A stretch of 64,000 nucleotides of DNA from Caenorhabditis remanei. Lineage: Eukaryota; Nematoda; Chromadorea; Rhabditida; Rhabditidae. The DNA is taken from NCBI RefSeq assembly GCF_010183535.1, contig NC_071329.1:558001-622000 (forward strand), written 5' to 3'. A model generated the notes under the pieces. It was not told the DNA's origin. It did not search any database and saw only the letters and a list, made by a program, of their open reading frames with translations. Made by a program: the position numbers and the translations under genes. Positions 14,602 through 26,396 of this stretch are shown here, one piece after another. Position 1 is the first letter of the stretch; every line of letters begins with the position of its first letter.

Positions 14602-17600
14602 ATGTCGGATCGCGCTGGAAATAACGACGACGCTCTTCCCCACGATCCAATGGTCGACGAGGAGGAGGTCGATGGTATTGAGGAGATGTTCAACAACGAG
14701 GAGGAGGATCCAGAAGACGAGGAGGGCGAGAATCTGTTTGGAGATGATATGGAGAGGTAGGTATCATTGAAATCCTGTGGAAAATCGACTTTTTCAGCAA
14801 TTTCCATCCAGAAAACTTAATTTTTCATCAATTTGCACTCAAAAAGCCTCGTTTTTCCTCAATTTTCAATCAAAATACCTAATTTTTCATCAATTTTCAA
14901 CCGAAAACCTTCATTCTTCATTAATTTCCCACATTTGCAGAGACAATTTGCACCCAAAAACCTCAATTTTTCATCAATTTTCAACAAAAAAAACTTAATT
15001 TTTCAACCAAAACACTTTTTTCAAAATCAATTTTCAACCAAAAAGCCCCATTTTTCATCAATTTTCAACTAAAAAGCTCCATTTTTCATCAATTTTCAAC
15101 CAAAAAACTCAAATTTTCATCAATTTTCAACCAAAAAGCTTAATTTCCATAGATTTTCAATCAAAAATCTCAATTTTTCATGAATTTCCCCCATTTCCAG
15201 AGACTACCGCGCTCAACCGGAACTCGATCAGTACTCCGAATCCGGAATGGACGACGCATCGGACATCGGAAGTCTCAACGTCGATGCTCGTCGTGCCGCT
15301 GAACGTGAAATGGCTCAACGCGATCAACTTCTCGACGACGACGCTCTGATGTACGAGGATGCGGACATCGACTCATCCGATCAGCGTGGCAGACGTGGCC
15401 GCGGTGGAAGACGTGATCGTCGTCGTGAAGACGTCGACGAGGCGATGGAGGAGGAGGATATTCCAGTTGATATTCTGGAGAATATCCGTGGTCGAACGAT
15501 TCGCGATCACGTCTCCGATGAAGCTGTCGCGAAGGAAATCGAGCGGAGATTCAAGAATTTCCTGAGAAGTTACCACGAGCCGGGTAGCAAACAGACGAAA
15601 TACATTCAACTGATCAAAGCGATGGCGGCGGATAACAAGGAATCACTGGAAGTTAGCTTCACCGATTTGAGTGATGAGAATGGAGAGCAGAATATCTCGT
15701 ATTTCTTGCCAGAGGCGCCGAATGAGATGTTGGCTATTATGGATCGTGCCGCCACTGACGTCGTCATGAATATGTATCCATTCTATACTCGTGTCTGCAG
15801 TGAGATTAAAGTCAGAATCTCCCAACTGCCCGTCGAGGAAGACATCCGAATGCTTCGTCAGGTTCATCTGAATATGTTGATTCGTACCAGTGGTGTCGTC
15901 ACAATTGCCAGTGGAATTCTTCCGCAATTGGCTGTTGTGAAGTACGATTGTGTCGCTTGCGGCTACTTGTTGGGTCCGTTCGTGCAGACGAACGATGAGG
16001 AAGTGAGACCGACGATTTGTCCGTCGTGTCAAGGAAAAGGACCGTTCGAGTTGAATGTAGAGAATGTGAGTTTGTGATGGACACAAAATTTCCATTTGCG
16101 GAGTGAAAAAATGGGGGAAAAATGGATTTTTAATCATTTTTTCGCTCAAAATTGAAGTTTTTAAGCACAGAAAGCATATTTTCCTGCGATATCGGTTACA
16201 GACATTCGGGAATTCTGAAATCCGGACAAAGTGATAAATAGACAGACGGTTTTATGGCATGGACGCGTTCCAGTGGGAAAACTGGATATTTTCTACCCAG
16301 AAGAATGCTTAAGACTGCTAATGTTATAGCTGGCGCTCCTTTGACGCGTCAAAATCTCCAAAACAAGTTAGAAACCGCTATGCACTGTCTATCGTTATTC
16401 TGGCGTGCCTTTGGCGCGTTTCTGGACGAAAAAGCTCTCATTAACTCAAAAAATCCCCTATCTGGCGCGCCTTTGACGCGTTAGAGCTTCTGAAACGATG
16501 GAAAAACGGCAATTTTCAAAAGAAAAATTTTAATTTCAGTGAAAATTGCATGCAAAAAACTAGTTTTCGCGAACAGTTTTCAGCGAAAATAATGGGTTTT
16601 TACTGATTTTTTGCGAGAAAACAGCTAAAAGATGACAGAAAATGCTCTATACACCGTATACACTTCCAGACAACTAAAACTAGCATCTAGACTATTCACA
16701 AACTAAATTTCCAATTTCCAGACTGTCTACCACAACTACCAGCGCATCACAATGCAAGAGTCTCCGAACAAAGTCGCCGCTGGTCGTCTCCCACGCTCCA
16801 AAGACGTCATCCTCCTCGGCGATCTGTGTGATTCGTGCAAACCAGGAGACGAAGTGGAGGTCACCGGTGTCTACACCAACAATTTCGATGGCTCTCTCAA
16901 CTATAAGCAAGGATTCCCAGTATTCAACACACTGATCCACGCGAATCACATCTCAAATAAGGACAAAATGGCGTCGGATAATTTGACGGATGAGGATATC
17001 AAAGCGATCAGAGACCTCTCGAAAGACCCGAATATCGCCACAAGAGTGTTCGCTTCGATTGCTCCATCGATTTACGGTCACGACGATGTGAAGAGAGCTA
17101 TCGCGTTGGCTCTGTTCAGAGGAGAAGCCAAGAATCCAGGAGATAAACATCGTTTGAGAGGAGATATCAATGTGTTGCTCTGTGGAGATCCAGGAACTGC
17201 AAAGTCTCAATTCCTGAGATACGCTGCTCATATCGCTCCAAGATCCGTTCTGACTACGGGACAAGGTGCCTCTGCTGTCGGTCTCACCGCCTACGTTCAA
17301 CGGCACCCGGTGACTCGTGAATGGACTCTGGAGGCCGGAGCCATGGTTTTGGCTGATAAGGGAGTGTGCCTTATCGATGAGTTCGACAAAATGTCAGATC
17401 AAGACAGAACTTCAATCCACGAGGCTATGGAGCAACAATCCATTTCTATCTCCAAGGCTGGAATTGTGACGAGTCTCCACGCTCGTTGCACAGTCATCGC
17501 CGCTTCGAATCCAATCGGTGGACGCTATAACCCGACTCGCACATTTGCTGAAAATGTAGATCTCACTGAACCGATTCTCTCTCGTTTCGACGTTCTCTGT

Positions 17601-20600
17601 GTCATTCGAGACTCTGTGGATTCGGTGGAAGACGAGCGTCTTGCCAAATTCGTCGTTGGAAACCATCGTCAATACCATCCGGATACAGTAAGACAGGCGA
17701 ACAACGAGGAGCATCATGATGAGGATAAAATCGATGAGCGTACCGGTGTCCGTCTGATTCCACAAGATTTGCTCCGGAAATATATCATCTACGCTCGTGA
17801 GAAGTGTCATCCGACGCTCTCCAATCAACACACTGAGAAGTTCTCGAGTATTTTCGCTATGATGAGAAAAGAGAGTATGGCGACGGGATCGGTGGCGATC
17901 ACTGTTCGTCACGTTGAATCGATGATTCGTTTGTCTGAGGCTCACGCGAAACTTCATCTCAGATCGTGAGTTTTGTGGAAAAATCGCAATTTTCGGTCAT
18001 TTTTGTAGTTTTTCGAGCAATTTTCGCTGAAAAACAGTTCATGTCATAATTTGGTATGATTTGATTCTGAGCGATGTAAATGCGCTCCACCGTTAATTTT
18101 ACAGGCGATGGCCTAGAATCCCAACAATTTGGATTTCTAGGCCGCCGCAACTTGCCTATCTTGATGGCCTAGAATCACCACCAAATCCAAGAAAAACTAG
18201 TCCCTCTGCTTATCCCAGTCCTTCAGAGCGCTGACCTAGTTTTCCACTTTCTAGGATTTCTAGGCCACCATGTCGATGTCCTAGAAATCCAAGTCGTTCA
18301 AAACAAGGCCAACAACTGTTTTTCAGCGAAAATTGCTTGAAAAACAGGCATGTCCGGGAGGTGCGGTTCCCCGCGGTTCTCAACTTCGGACTTCTCAACT
18401 AGAGGCACGCTCCGCAGCGCACGCGACGCGCGCGAGCGCACTGGCAGCCGGCCGCGAAATGAGAATTTTCTGCGGGTTTTTCGTGTATATTATTCATTTT
18501 TTCGCATATTTTCTCAAAAAAACGAACGAAAAAAAGATTAATTAATTTTTTAAACATGATATCACGTTTTGAGTTGAGAATTTATGCGAGAAAAGTGAAT
18601 GAAACCACTATTACACGAAAAGATGGAAAAATATGAAAGAATTTGAGCAGACTCAAGCACTAAAAACAATTATAAAGGTTTATAAGATAATTTTGGACAA
18701 AAACATATATAATACACTTTTAAAATAGAGGAAAAACACATATTTTCATAATTAAAATAACGAGTTAACGGAAACACCAAAAAATTGAACATCGTGCAAT
18801 AAAAATGGAGTTCAAAGTGAAGGCGATCAGAAAAATAATGATACTACACGACTTTGAATACATTCCTTTTGATATTTCGAGGTTCATTTACAAGGGACTA
18901 CCTCGTAATTATCTGAAACTGAACGCTGGTCTTCAAAATTACTATTTTTCAATTTCTCGAAATATCTGCGAAAATTATACCGCAGAGTGACGATCATGGG
19001 GACAGATACTCAATCACTACCATACCTTTCACTACTGTTTTTCATTCTGTCTCATTCCTTACTGATAATAACCCATTGACTACACTCGGCTCTTCGAATC
19101 CATTTGGTTCATTACCTATAAGTACAATAGCTTATAACCTAATGACTAATCACAAGTGATAGAAGTGAAGGTTCGTGGGAGGCAAATAGTGATTCCCAAA
19201 GGGAAATTTCTCATAATGAATACAACATTTTAATATATCTTTAAAATCAAAATGCAAATCTTTTTATACAATAGTTTTCGAAGAATTGTAGACTCTAATC
19301 TTTCTTTAACTAGGAAACGTAGAACTTCTACTATCTCACTTTCCTAGATACATTTTGATGCGTTTCAAAACTTTTTCAATTGGTGTTCTTAATTTAAAAT
19401 TCCGCAGGTTAGTGTCAGTGTTTTAGTATTTCATATAAAACAACATCGAATCTCAAACAAAACGATTCCAGCATCAAAACAATTTCATCGCACAAGACTT
19501 TTAGGTATAATGAATCTGTATGAAACAATTTTCAGGTGCCTTCTTTCAGCTGGGAGTGGCGAGCTTTTTCAGTGGGTTATATCATGTCGAAGCGTTCTGA
19601 TACTTATGAATCGCATTGAGCAGAATCAGTGTTCCATTATTTTTAGTTTAGACGACTTTTTTGTACAACTTGTTTTGTGTGCGCATTGCGATTCATAAGT
19701 ATCAGAACTCTTCGGCATGATATAACCCACTGAAAAAGCTCGCCACTCCCAACTGGAAGAAGGCACCTGAAAATTGTTTATATAGATTCATTATACCTCA
19801 AGGTCTTCTGCGATGATTTCGTTTGGACTCTGGGATCCTTTTATTTGAGATTTTGATGTTATTTTATGTAAAACAATTTAAAAAAACACTGACTTGCGGG
19901 AATCTAAAATAACGTCAATTGAAAAAGTTTTGAAACGCATCAAAATGTATCTAGGAAATTGAGATAGTAGAAGTTCTACGTTTCCTAGTTAAAGAAAGAT
20001 TAGAGTCTACAATTCTTCGAAAAATATTGTATAAAAAGATTTGCATTTTGATTTTAAAGATATATTAAAATGTTGTATTCATTATGAGAAATTTCCCTTT
20101 GGGAATCACTATTTGCCTCCCACGAACCTTCACTTCTATCACTTGTGATTAGTCATTAGGTTATAAGCTATTGTACTTATAGGTAATGAACCAAATGGAT
20201 TCGAAGAGCCGAGTGTAGTCAATGGGTTATTATCAGTAAGGAATGAGACAGAATGAAAAACAGTAGTGAAAGGTATGGTAGTGATTGAGTATCTGTCCCC
20301 ATGATCGTCACTCTGCGGTATAATTTTCGCAGATATTTCGAGAAATTGAAAAATAGTAATTTTGAAGACCAGCGTTCAGTTTCAGATAATTACGAGGTAG
20401 TCCCTTGTAAATGAACCTCGAAATATCAAAAGGAATGTATTCAAAGTCGTGTAGTATCATTATTTTTCTGATCGCCTTCACTTTGAACTCCATTTTTATT
20501 GCACGATGTTCAATTTTTTGGTGTTTCCGTTAACTCGTTATTTTAATTATGAAAATATGTGTTTTTCCTCTATTTTAAAAGTGTATTATATATGTTTTTG

Positions 20601-22024
20601 TCCAAAATTATCTTATAAACCTTTATAATTGTTTTTAGTGCTTGAGTCTGCTCAAATTCTTTCATATTTTTCCATCTTTTTGTGTAATAGTGGTTTCATT
20701 CACTTTTCTCGCATAAATTCTCAACTCAAAACGTGATATCATGTTTAAAAAATTAATTAATCTTTTTTTCGTTCGTTTTTTTTGAGAAAATATGCGAAAA
20801 AAATGGGTGCTACTTCGCTTAAGAACTGCACGAATAAGAACTGTGTTGTTTAAGAACTGGGTTCGCAGAAGAACTGCGCGAAGAAGAACTGTAGCGTTGA
20901 GGAACTGCGCGTATAAGAACTGTTTCGTTTAAGAACTCTGTTCGCATTGGAGCGCGTTTGCATCAGCCACATTTTTTTCATTATTTCGATGGTTTTTTAT
21001 CTGTATTTTCGATTTTTTTTTGATTAAAAATAATTTTTCAAATACAATTTAATTTTTGAAAAATTATTTTTAATCAAAAAAGAATCGAAAACACAGATAA
21101 AAAACCATCGAAATAATGAAAAAAAATGTGGCTGATGCAAACGCGCTCCAATGCGAACAGAGTTCTTAAACGAAACAGTTCTTATGCAAAACAGTTCTTC
21201 TTCGCGCAGTTCTTCTGCGAACCCAGTTCTTAAACAACACAGTTCTTATTCGTATAGTTCTTAAACGACGTAGCACCAAAAAATGAATAATATTCACGAA
21301 AAAACCCGCAGAAAATTCTCATTTCGCGGCCGGCTGTCAATGCGCTCGCGCGCGTCGCGTGCGCTGCGGAGCGTGCCTCTAGTTGAGAAGTCCGAAGTTG
21401 AGGTGCGGTCGTAACCTCATACCCGGACATGCCTGTTGAAAAACTACAAAAACGACCGAAAATCCGACTTCTTTTTGAAATTTTAACTAGTTTTTGTGAT
21501 TTTTCAAACAAAAATCTCTTCAGAGAAGTTTTTGGTAAAAAATCGCAAAAACTCTTTTAAAATTTCAAAAAGAAGTCTGATTTTCGATTATTTTTGTAGT
21601 TTTTTGAGCAATTTTCACTGTTTTTCAGTGAAAACAATCTTCCCCCATTTCCAGATACGTCAACGACGACGATTGCTCGGCCGCCACTCGCATCATGCTC
21701 GAATCGTTCGTCAACACTCAGAAGGCGTCAATCATGCGTCAAATGAAGAAGACATTCTCCCGTTATCTAACAGAGAATCGTTCGGCCAACGAGCTTCTCC
21801 TCTTCATTCTCAAACAACTCGTCCGCCAACAAATGCACTACGCGACCGCCCGTGGTGGTGATTCCGTCATGCAGAGTGTCTCCGTTCCAGAATCGGAATT
21901 CATTGAGAAGGCCCAACAACTGAGAATTGAAAATGTGAAGCCGTTCTACACTTCAGATGTGTTCTCGTCGAACAACTTCATCTACGATCCGTCGAAGAAG
22001 CAAATCGTTCAGGAGATTTTCTAA
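14602..22024 (+). CDS. mcm-2: MCM-2, subunit of the MCM2-7 replicative helicase (4 exons)
   Basis: Exons: 14602-14756, 15201-16065, 16722-17965, 21655-22024; 877 codons plus TAA, the usual MCM2 size. The acidic N-terminus (residues 1-60) fits the MCM2 histone-binding tail. A C-x2-C...C-x2-C zinc-binding motif (YDCVACG ... CPSCQG) lies near residues 300-335. The AAA+ core has Walker [15 protein letters not shown] (about 495), Walker [10 protein letters not shown] (about 556) and arginine finger SRFDVL (about 627), followed by the C-terminal winged-helix region ending KKQIVQEIF. The product is the MCM2 ATPase of the nuclear helicase loaded at replication origins. The leader carries a pyrimidine-rich acceptor at 14579, a likely SL trans-splice site 22 bases before ATG. 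Intron 3 (3.7 kb) is inflated by nested palindromic transposons; without them it would be about 0.6 kb. Confidence 0.97.
14815..15182. repeat. Degenerate ~30-base repeats in mcm-2 intron 1
   Basis: Ten or more imperfect units of the type AATTTTTCATCAATTTTCAA followed by CCAAAAA, about 30 bases each. The alternation of T-runs and A-runs at roughly helical spacing resembles the periodic A/T clusters known from Caenorhabditis germline-expressed genes. Confidence 0.7.
16066..16721 (+). other. mcm-2 intron 2 with repeated GGCGCGCCTTTGACGCG motif
   Basis: Three copies of a 16-20 base GC-rich motif lie at about 16330-16350, 16402-16424 and 16461-16482 (CTGGCGCTCCTTTGACGCG, CTGGCGTGCCTTTGGCGCG, CTGGCGCGCCTTTGACGCG). 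Further copies occur at about 29550, 29655, 45105, 45250 and 45412. The rest of the intron is ordinary AT-rich sequence. Confidence 0.65.
18345..21435. mobile_element. 2.6-kb palindromic hAT-like element (interrupted)
   Basis: The ends read CAGGCATGTCCGGG (18345) and CCCGGACATGCCTG (ending 21435). They are flanked by the 8-bp duplication TTGAAAAA at 18337-18344 and 21436-21443, as expected of hAT transposition. The body is a near-perfect palindrome: left arm 18345 to about 19617, loop about 19618-19682, right arm to 21435 once a later insertion (20806-21277) is removed. Each arm carries the same 61-codon frame (18805-18990 + and 20308-20493 -), which is a mirror image and shows no known domain. 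No hAT transposase is visible, so it is a non-autonomous foldback element. Confidence 0.85.
20806..21277. mobile_element. 472-bp palindromic element nested in the larger one
   Basis: The ends GGTGCTAC and GTAGCACC are inverted and flanked by the duplication AAAAAATG (20798-20805 and 21278-21285); the intact left arm of the host palindrome has a single copy of this target (as CATTTTTT). The interior is a long hairpin. Each arm carries about seven short units built on AAGAACTG spaced about 20 bases, then a GGAGCGCGTTTGCATCAGCC block and AT-rich sequence to the centre near 21040. The terminal GG plus 8-bp target duplication is compatible with Merlin-type elements, but no transposase is present. 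Confidence 0.85.
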
Positions 22025-23377
22025 TTTTTTGGCCAATTTTTCACTTATTTTTGCTCATTTTTTGCTTATTTTTTATCCCGTTTCCCCTATACTCGATACT
22101 CAATTCGCTCAATTCTCTGTTGTATATGATTCACTTTTTACTCTAAAATTGCTCATAAAGGATGACTCCTACATCTTCATCTAGCCTTCCCCCTTCTCTG
22201 TAATTGATCAATTCTCTACTTTCTTTCTTGTTTACCCCGTTTCTTGGCTCTTGGCTCATTTCTCATTCGTCAAATTGGACTCGGCTCCCTTTCTCGGAGC
22301 AATTTTGTTCTTTTTTGCACGCAACGACTCCAAAAGCGGTTCATTGGTCTTCCTTCTTCTGTGGGGAAGACGTCAAAGAACAGTGGCGGAGTTTTTGCAT
22401 AAAAATGAGATTTTATAGGATTTAAGATTCAGAATTTTCAGTTTTGAGATCGATTTTCGAGATTTTTTTACCAAATTTTCCATTTTCATCTCGATTTTCG
22501 AGATTTTTTTTGCAATTTTCAGCAGAAATTGACTATCTGTCTGTAGGTGCAAATCCGGTGACTGGAAAAGTGAAAATCTGAAATTCCGCGATTTTCGGTC
22601 TGAAAATCGGGAAATTTCAGATGCTCATTTTCGATCTTTGTAGGCGAAAAATCAGTCAGTGTATCCGTTCAACCGGATGTCCATCGGTATGCCTGTATAT
22701 CGGGATGTCCGCAGGTGTGTCCGAGTATCCGGATGTCTTTCAATGAGCTGTTTGCACCAGTGCTCTGTCTACCGTTCCATCAGACTAGTCATCTGTCTGT
22801 CTGGCTGAAAATCTGGATGTCCATCTGTGTGTCCGAATGTCAGGATGTCCTTCAAATTCGTACGATATGATTGTCTAGACGTCTGTTCGTAGATTGGTGT
22901 GTCTAGATGTCCGGAATCTCTCATTTTGCATGAAAATCCGCAAATCAGAAGTCCGGATGTCCATCTGTTTATCCGAATGTCCAGAATGTCTATCCATTCA
23001 TCCGGATGTCTCCTCTGTTCCATTGGTCTCATTTCTCTCTTTCTCTCCACTCTCTCTCCCTGTTTACTCTCTCCTCGAAATGTCTGCGTCTCCATCCCTC
23101 CACACACTATTTCTCTCTGTCATTTCTCGTTCTCTCCTCCCTCTTCTCTCTCGTCTTTCGGTCTTTTTCCGCGGTGCCAGAGAGAGAAAAAGAGAATTGT
23201 TTTGTCTCTGTGTTACTACACACTCGGACGTGAATTGACAACGATTTTTGGCCTATTTTTTCCATTGTTTTGTGTGGAAATTTTGAAATTGGAGTAGTAA
23301 AAATGATAAAATGAATTAGAAGAACGCTAGAGCGTTGTAAATTGGTTAGTTTTGTAAGTGCAAAGAATTTCAGGAGA

Positions 23378-23697
23378 GATTCTGATTCCTCACGTCTTCA
23401 GCTTCCCAGACTGATAGGTTTCATGTGGAAGAAGACTAGAAGACCGTTTCTTAGTTCCCAAGCAGTAATTTTGTTCAATTTTTTTCAGTTTTCCTATTAG
23501 CAAAAGTTTTTATCTCATATCATGTCAAGTTTCATGAGAAAAAAGACAAGATATGAGATAAAAACTTTTGATAATAGAGAAAATGAGGAAAAATTGAATT
23601 AAATTACTGCTTGGGAACTAAGAAACGGTATTATTGTCTTTTTCCACATGAAACATATCAGTCTGGAAAGCTGAAGACGTGAGGAATCTGAATCTGT
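23378..23697. repeat. Inverted repeat, about 320 bases
   Basis: The left arm begins GATTCTGATTCCTCACGTC and contains GTTTCTTAGTTCCCAAGCAG. The right arm carries the complements CTGCTTGGGAACTAAGAAAC and GACGTGAGGAATCTGAATC. A small inner loop lies near 23530-23545. No target duplication was identified. Confidence 0.75.
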
Positions 23698-24117
23698 TGT
23701 CAAATTGATTCATTTTTTTCACTGTGTTGAAATCTGAAGTCATTTCCTAAATCCCTCGTTTTAGGCTCCTGGATATTCTGGAATTTTTCAATGTTTCCAG
23801 TTTTATTCACATTTTTCATCTCTCACGCTCTGGCAATCCATACAAATATACATAAAAGTGTTCATACGATTGTTGATGTTATGTTTTTATGTAGATTCAT
23901 GCTGGAAATATTTCTCTTTTTCTTCTTCTCTAAAAACCCATACTATTTTTTCCAAGTTTTCTGTTTTCTGGTTGCCACTGGTTGCTCTAGAATAGCTATA
24001 GTTAGGAATTGTGTTTACACCTGAACCACCTGAGAAACCGCTTGACAATAACAAGGAGATTTGTGCTTTATGCATTCTGAAGCTCCGACAAGTAAAAAAA
24101 ATGAGTGAGATATCCAT

Positions 24118-24446
24118 GTGACAGAATCTGGGCCATGAGATAAATCGCGTCAAAATGACAATTAAGAGTCGACCAACCTGTCATATTGTAGATCTCGGTG
24201 AGCTCTACACAAGTCTATTTTCATTTTTGTTATAAGTTTAGTGAGAAAAACCGCTTTAAAATCTATTTAGTCACCGGGCATTGAATCAAGGCTCTGCCAT
24301 TGAATAGATTTTACAGCGGTTCTCACTAAACTCATAGTGAAATTGAAAATAGACTTGTGTAGAGCTCACCGTGATCTACAATTTGACAGGTTGGTCGACT
24401 CTTTATTGTCATTTTGAAGCGAGTTATCTCATGGCCCGGATTCGGC
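24118..24446. repeat. Inverted repeat, about 330 bases
   Basis: The arms share GGGCCATGAGATAA, GAGTCGACCAACCTGTCA and AGACTTGTGTAGAGCTCACC with their complements at 24335-24440. The loop, near 24285, contains CACCGGGCATTGAATCAAGG. Confidence 0.75.
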
Positions 24447-25811
24447 CCAGTTGCAACTAGGGACCTTCCCCTAATACCATTTTCTCAATTATTCCAGCCT
24501 TACTGTCAGTTTACCCTCTAATAGTTTCTATTAGTAATAAGCTTCCTCTGACTGACCACCGATTCTTCTGACCACAACTTATCCCGTTACTTATACCAGT
24601 TAGTCCTCCGACTGGGGATACATCTAACTTTAGTTTTCTTTTTTTCCGTCTCTCTCATAGTTTTTCTCTGTTCAAAACCAACACACACACACACACACTC
24701 CCCTTCACTTCACTTCATCTCACGCACACAAATCAACCGACCGGTGTAAAGAGAAAAAGAGAAAGAAGAGAAAAATAGACAAGACTCGTCTCTAATTCTC
24801 TCCCCATTTTCTATTGGAAATAGAATTTTGTGAACTGGTTTCCTCTGTGTCGGCTAGCGTGTTATGTCTTCCTATCTTACTGATATATAAATTTCTATTT
24901 TTTCTCTTCCTATTTTCTATGTATATAGAAATTGAATTACCTGTTGATTAGTGGTGGTGATAGGGGGTACTAACTGAACTTTGTTGTTTTCTCTTCACTT
25001 TTCTTTCGTAATCTAACCGAGATGACTCATCACAACACAACGAATGAACTAAGTGGTTAGATGGGCGGTTCGGTTCGGTTACAACGGAAAGATTTTTTTG
25101 GATGAAAGGTTAGAGGGCGTAGGTTGTAAGTGTTCATGATATTTAATGGGTTTTTAAAATGCATTTTTCCGTTTTGATAGATTTCGTGAGTTTCGTTAGT
25201 CATGGTAATCCTATTTCCCCAGTGATTTATAAATAACCTAGTAATGCTCTGTAGAAACTTCTATTTTTGGCCATATTCGCGGTTTTTTGCCCTTTTTTCC
25301 GGGGCCGCGGCTCATGACTGACCCGCCATCCGGCTTCGTAGCATGTCACAGTCATAGAGCTCGCCTAGATCTACATTTTTATTTATTTTTCAGCCGATAA
25401 CATTGCGTTTTAAGCGATTCACCACTTTTCGACGAATTTTCTTGCTTCAAGTTTTAACGTCGATTTTTCTAGAAACTTCTGGAAATCGAGCTTTTGTCTG
25501 GAAACATGCTGATCTCGAAAACTATAATAATGTTTAACGGAAGATAACATAGCAAGGTAGACAGTTTCGGTAGTGATTATAAGCTGATTTGCTATTTTCA
25601 GTTAAATTTGTTCACTTTTGAAAATCTGTCTCGTTTTCAGAAGTTTTTATTCAGATTTTAACAATTTCTGTTGAGAATTTGAGAATAAGTGAGATTTCCA
25701 TAGACATTTCAATAAATATGCATTCTTGGGTCGCTATCAGTCTCTCAAAGGTTTCGAAGTGTCTCACAAGGGAGGCTTCCGGAGACAAACGATCTATAAA
25801 TTTGGTTTTAG

Positions 25812-26032
25812 GTACTTTTGACTACGGGGATTCCATTTCTGCCGTCAAAACTGGCTAAATGTTTTTGCGAGCCGAGTTATGAGCTCTCAAACTTTTCATT
25901 GGAATTCTATGTGAAAAAGCTTAACCATATGAAAAGTTTGAGAGCTCATAATTCGCAGAGACATTTAGCAGGCTTTGACTGCAGAAATGGACTCCCAGTG
26001 GTCGAAAATACCTATAATCAAATTTATAGGTT
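25812..26032. repeat. Inverted repeat related to 1550-1640 and 40880-40980
   Basis: The arms carry GATTCCATTTCTGCCGTCAA and its complement-like TTTGACTGCAGAAATGGACT, together with AGCTCTCAAACTTTTCAT and its inverse. Single-arm relatives occur at about 1550-1640 and 40880-40980. Confidence 0.65.
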
Positions 26033-26396
26033 GTTTGAAAGCCGCGTCTCCAAAGTCTTCCTTTGTCAGTTTCGTAACGTCCTTTCCATTTCTATTGTAA
26101 CAATTCCTATCATCCTGACAATCCATAAACACAAACATACATCATAAAGTTTATTGATGTTTCTTTTTTTCCATTTTCACACAGATTCATGCTGGAAACA
26201 TGACGTGTTCTTCTCTATCTTCTTCTTCTTTTTTTTCCCACCGGTTGCTCTCCCTGAAAATCATGTTATTGTTTATCAATAATAATCTTTAATCCATTCT
26301 TTTCGCTATAAATCGCTATCATTTTTTCAAAAATTCGAATTTTCCAGACGCTTGGGTGCTCGACTCAAGTCGATTCGAGTCGTCGTCGTCGTAGGG

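Larger units (their letters stand above)
22025..26396. other. Intergenic region between mcm-2 and the phosphatase gene
   Basis: No coding exon is supported. It contains ACATCCGGACA-type repeats (22660-23010), CT-rich stretches (23020-23160), a CA microsatellite near 24683-24698, three inverted repeats, and two related segments near 23830-23930 and 26120-26220 sharing ATTCATGCTGGAAA. The last of these lies just before the first phosphatase exon, so both may be regulatory, but this is a guess. Confidence 0.6.

Noticed and set aside
18805..20493. Identical 61-residue frames on opposite strands
   Set aside because: They are the same sequence seen twice because they lie in the two arms of a palindrome; no independent coding evidence.
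26352..26396. Upstream extension of the phosphatase start (LGARLKSIRVVVVVG)
   Set aside because: Open but begins with TTG, not ATG; the ATG at 26397 gives the expected short cytosolic N-terminus.
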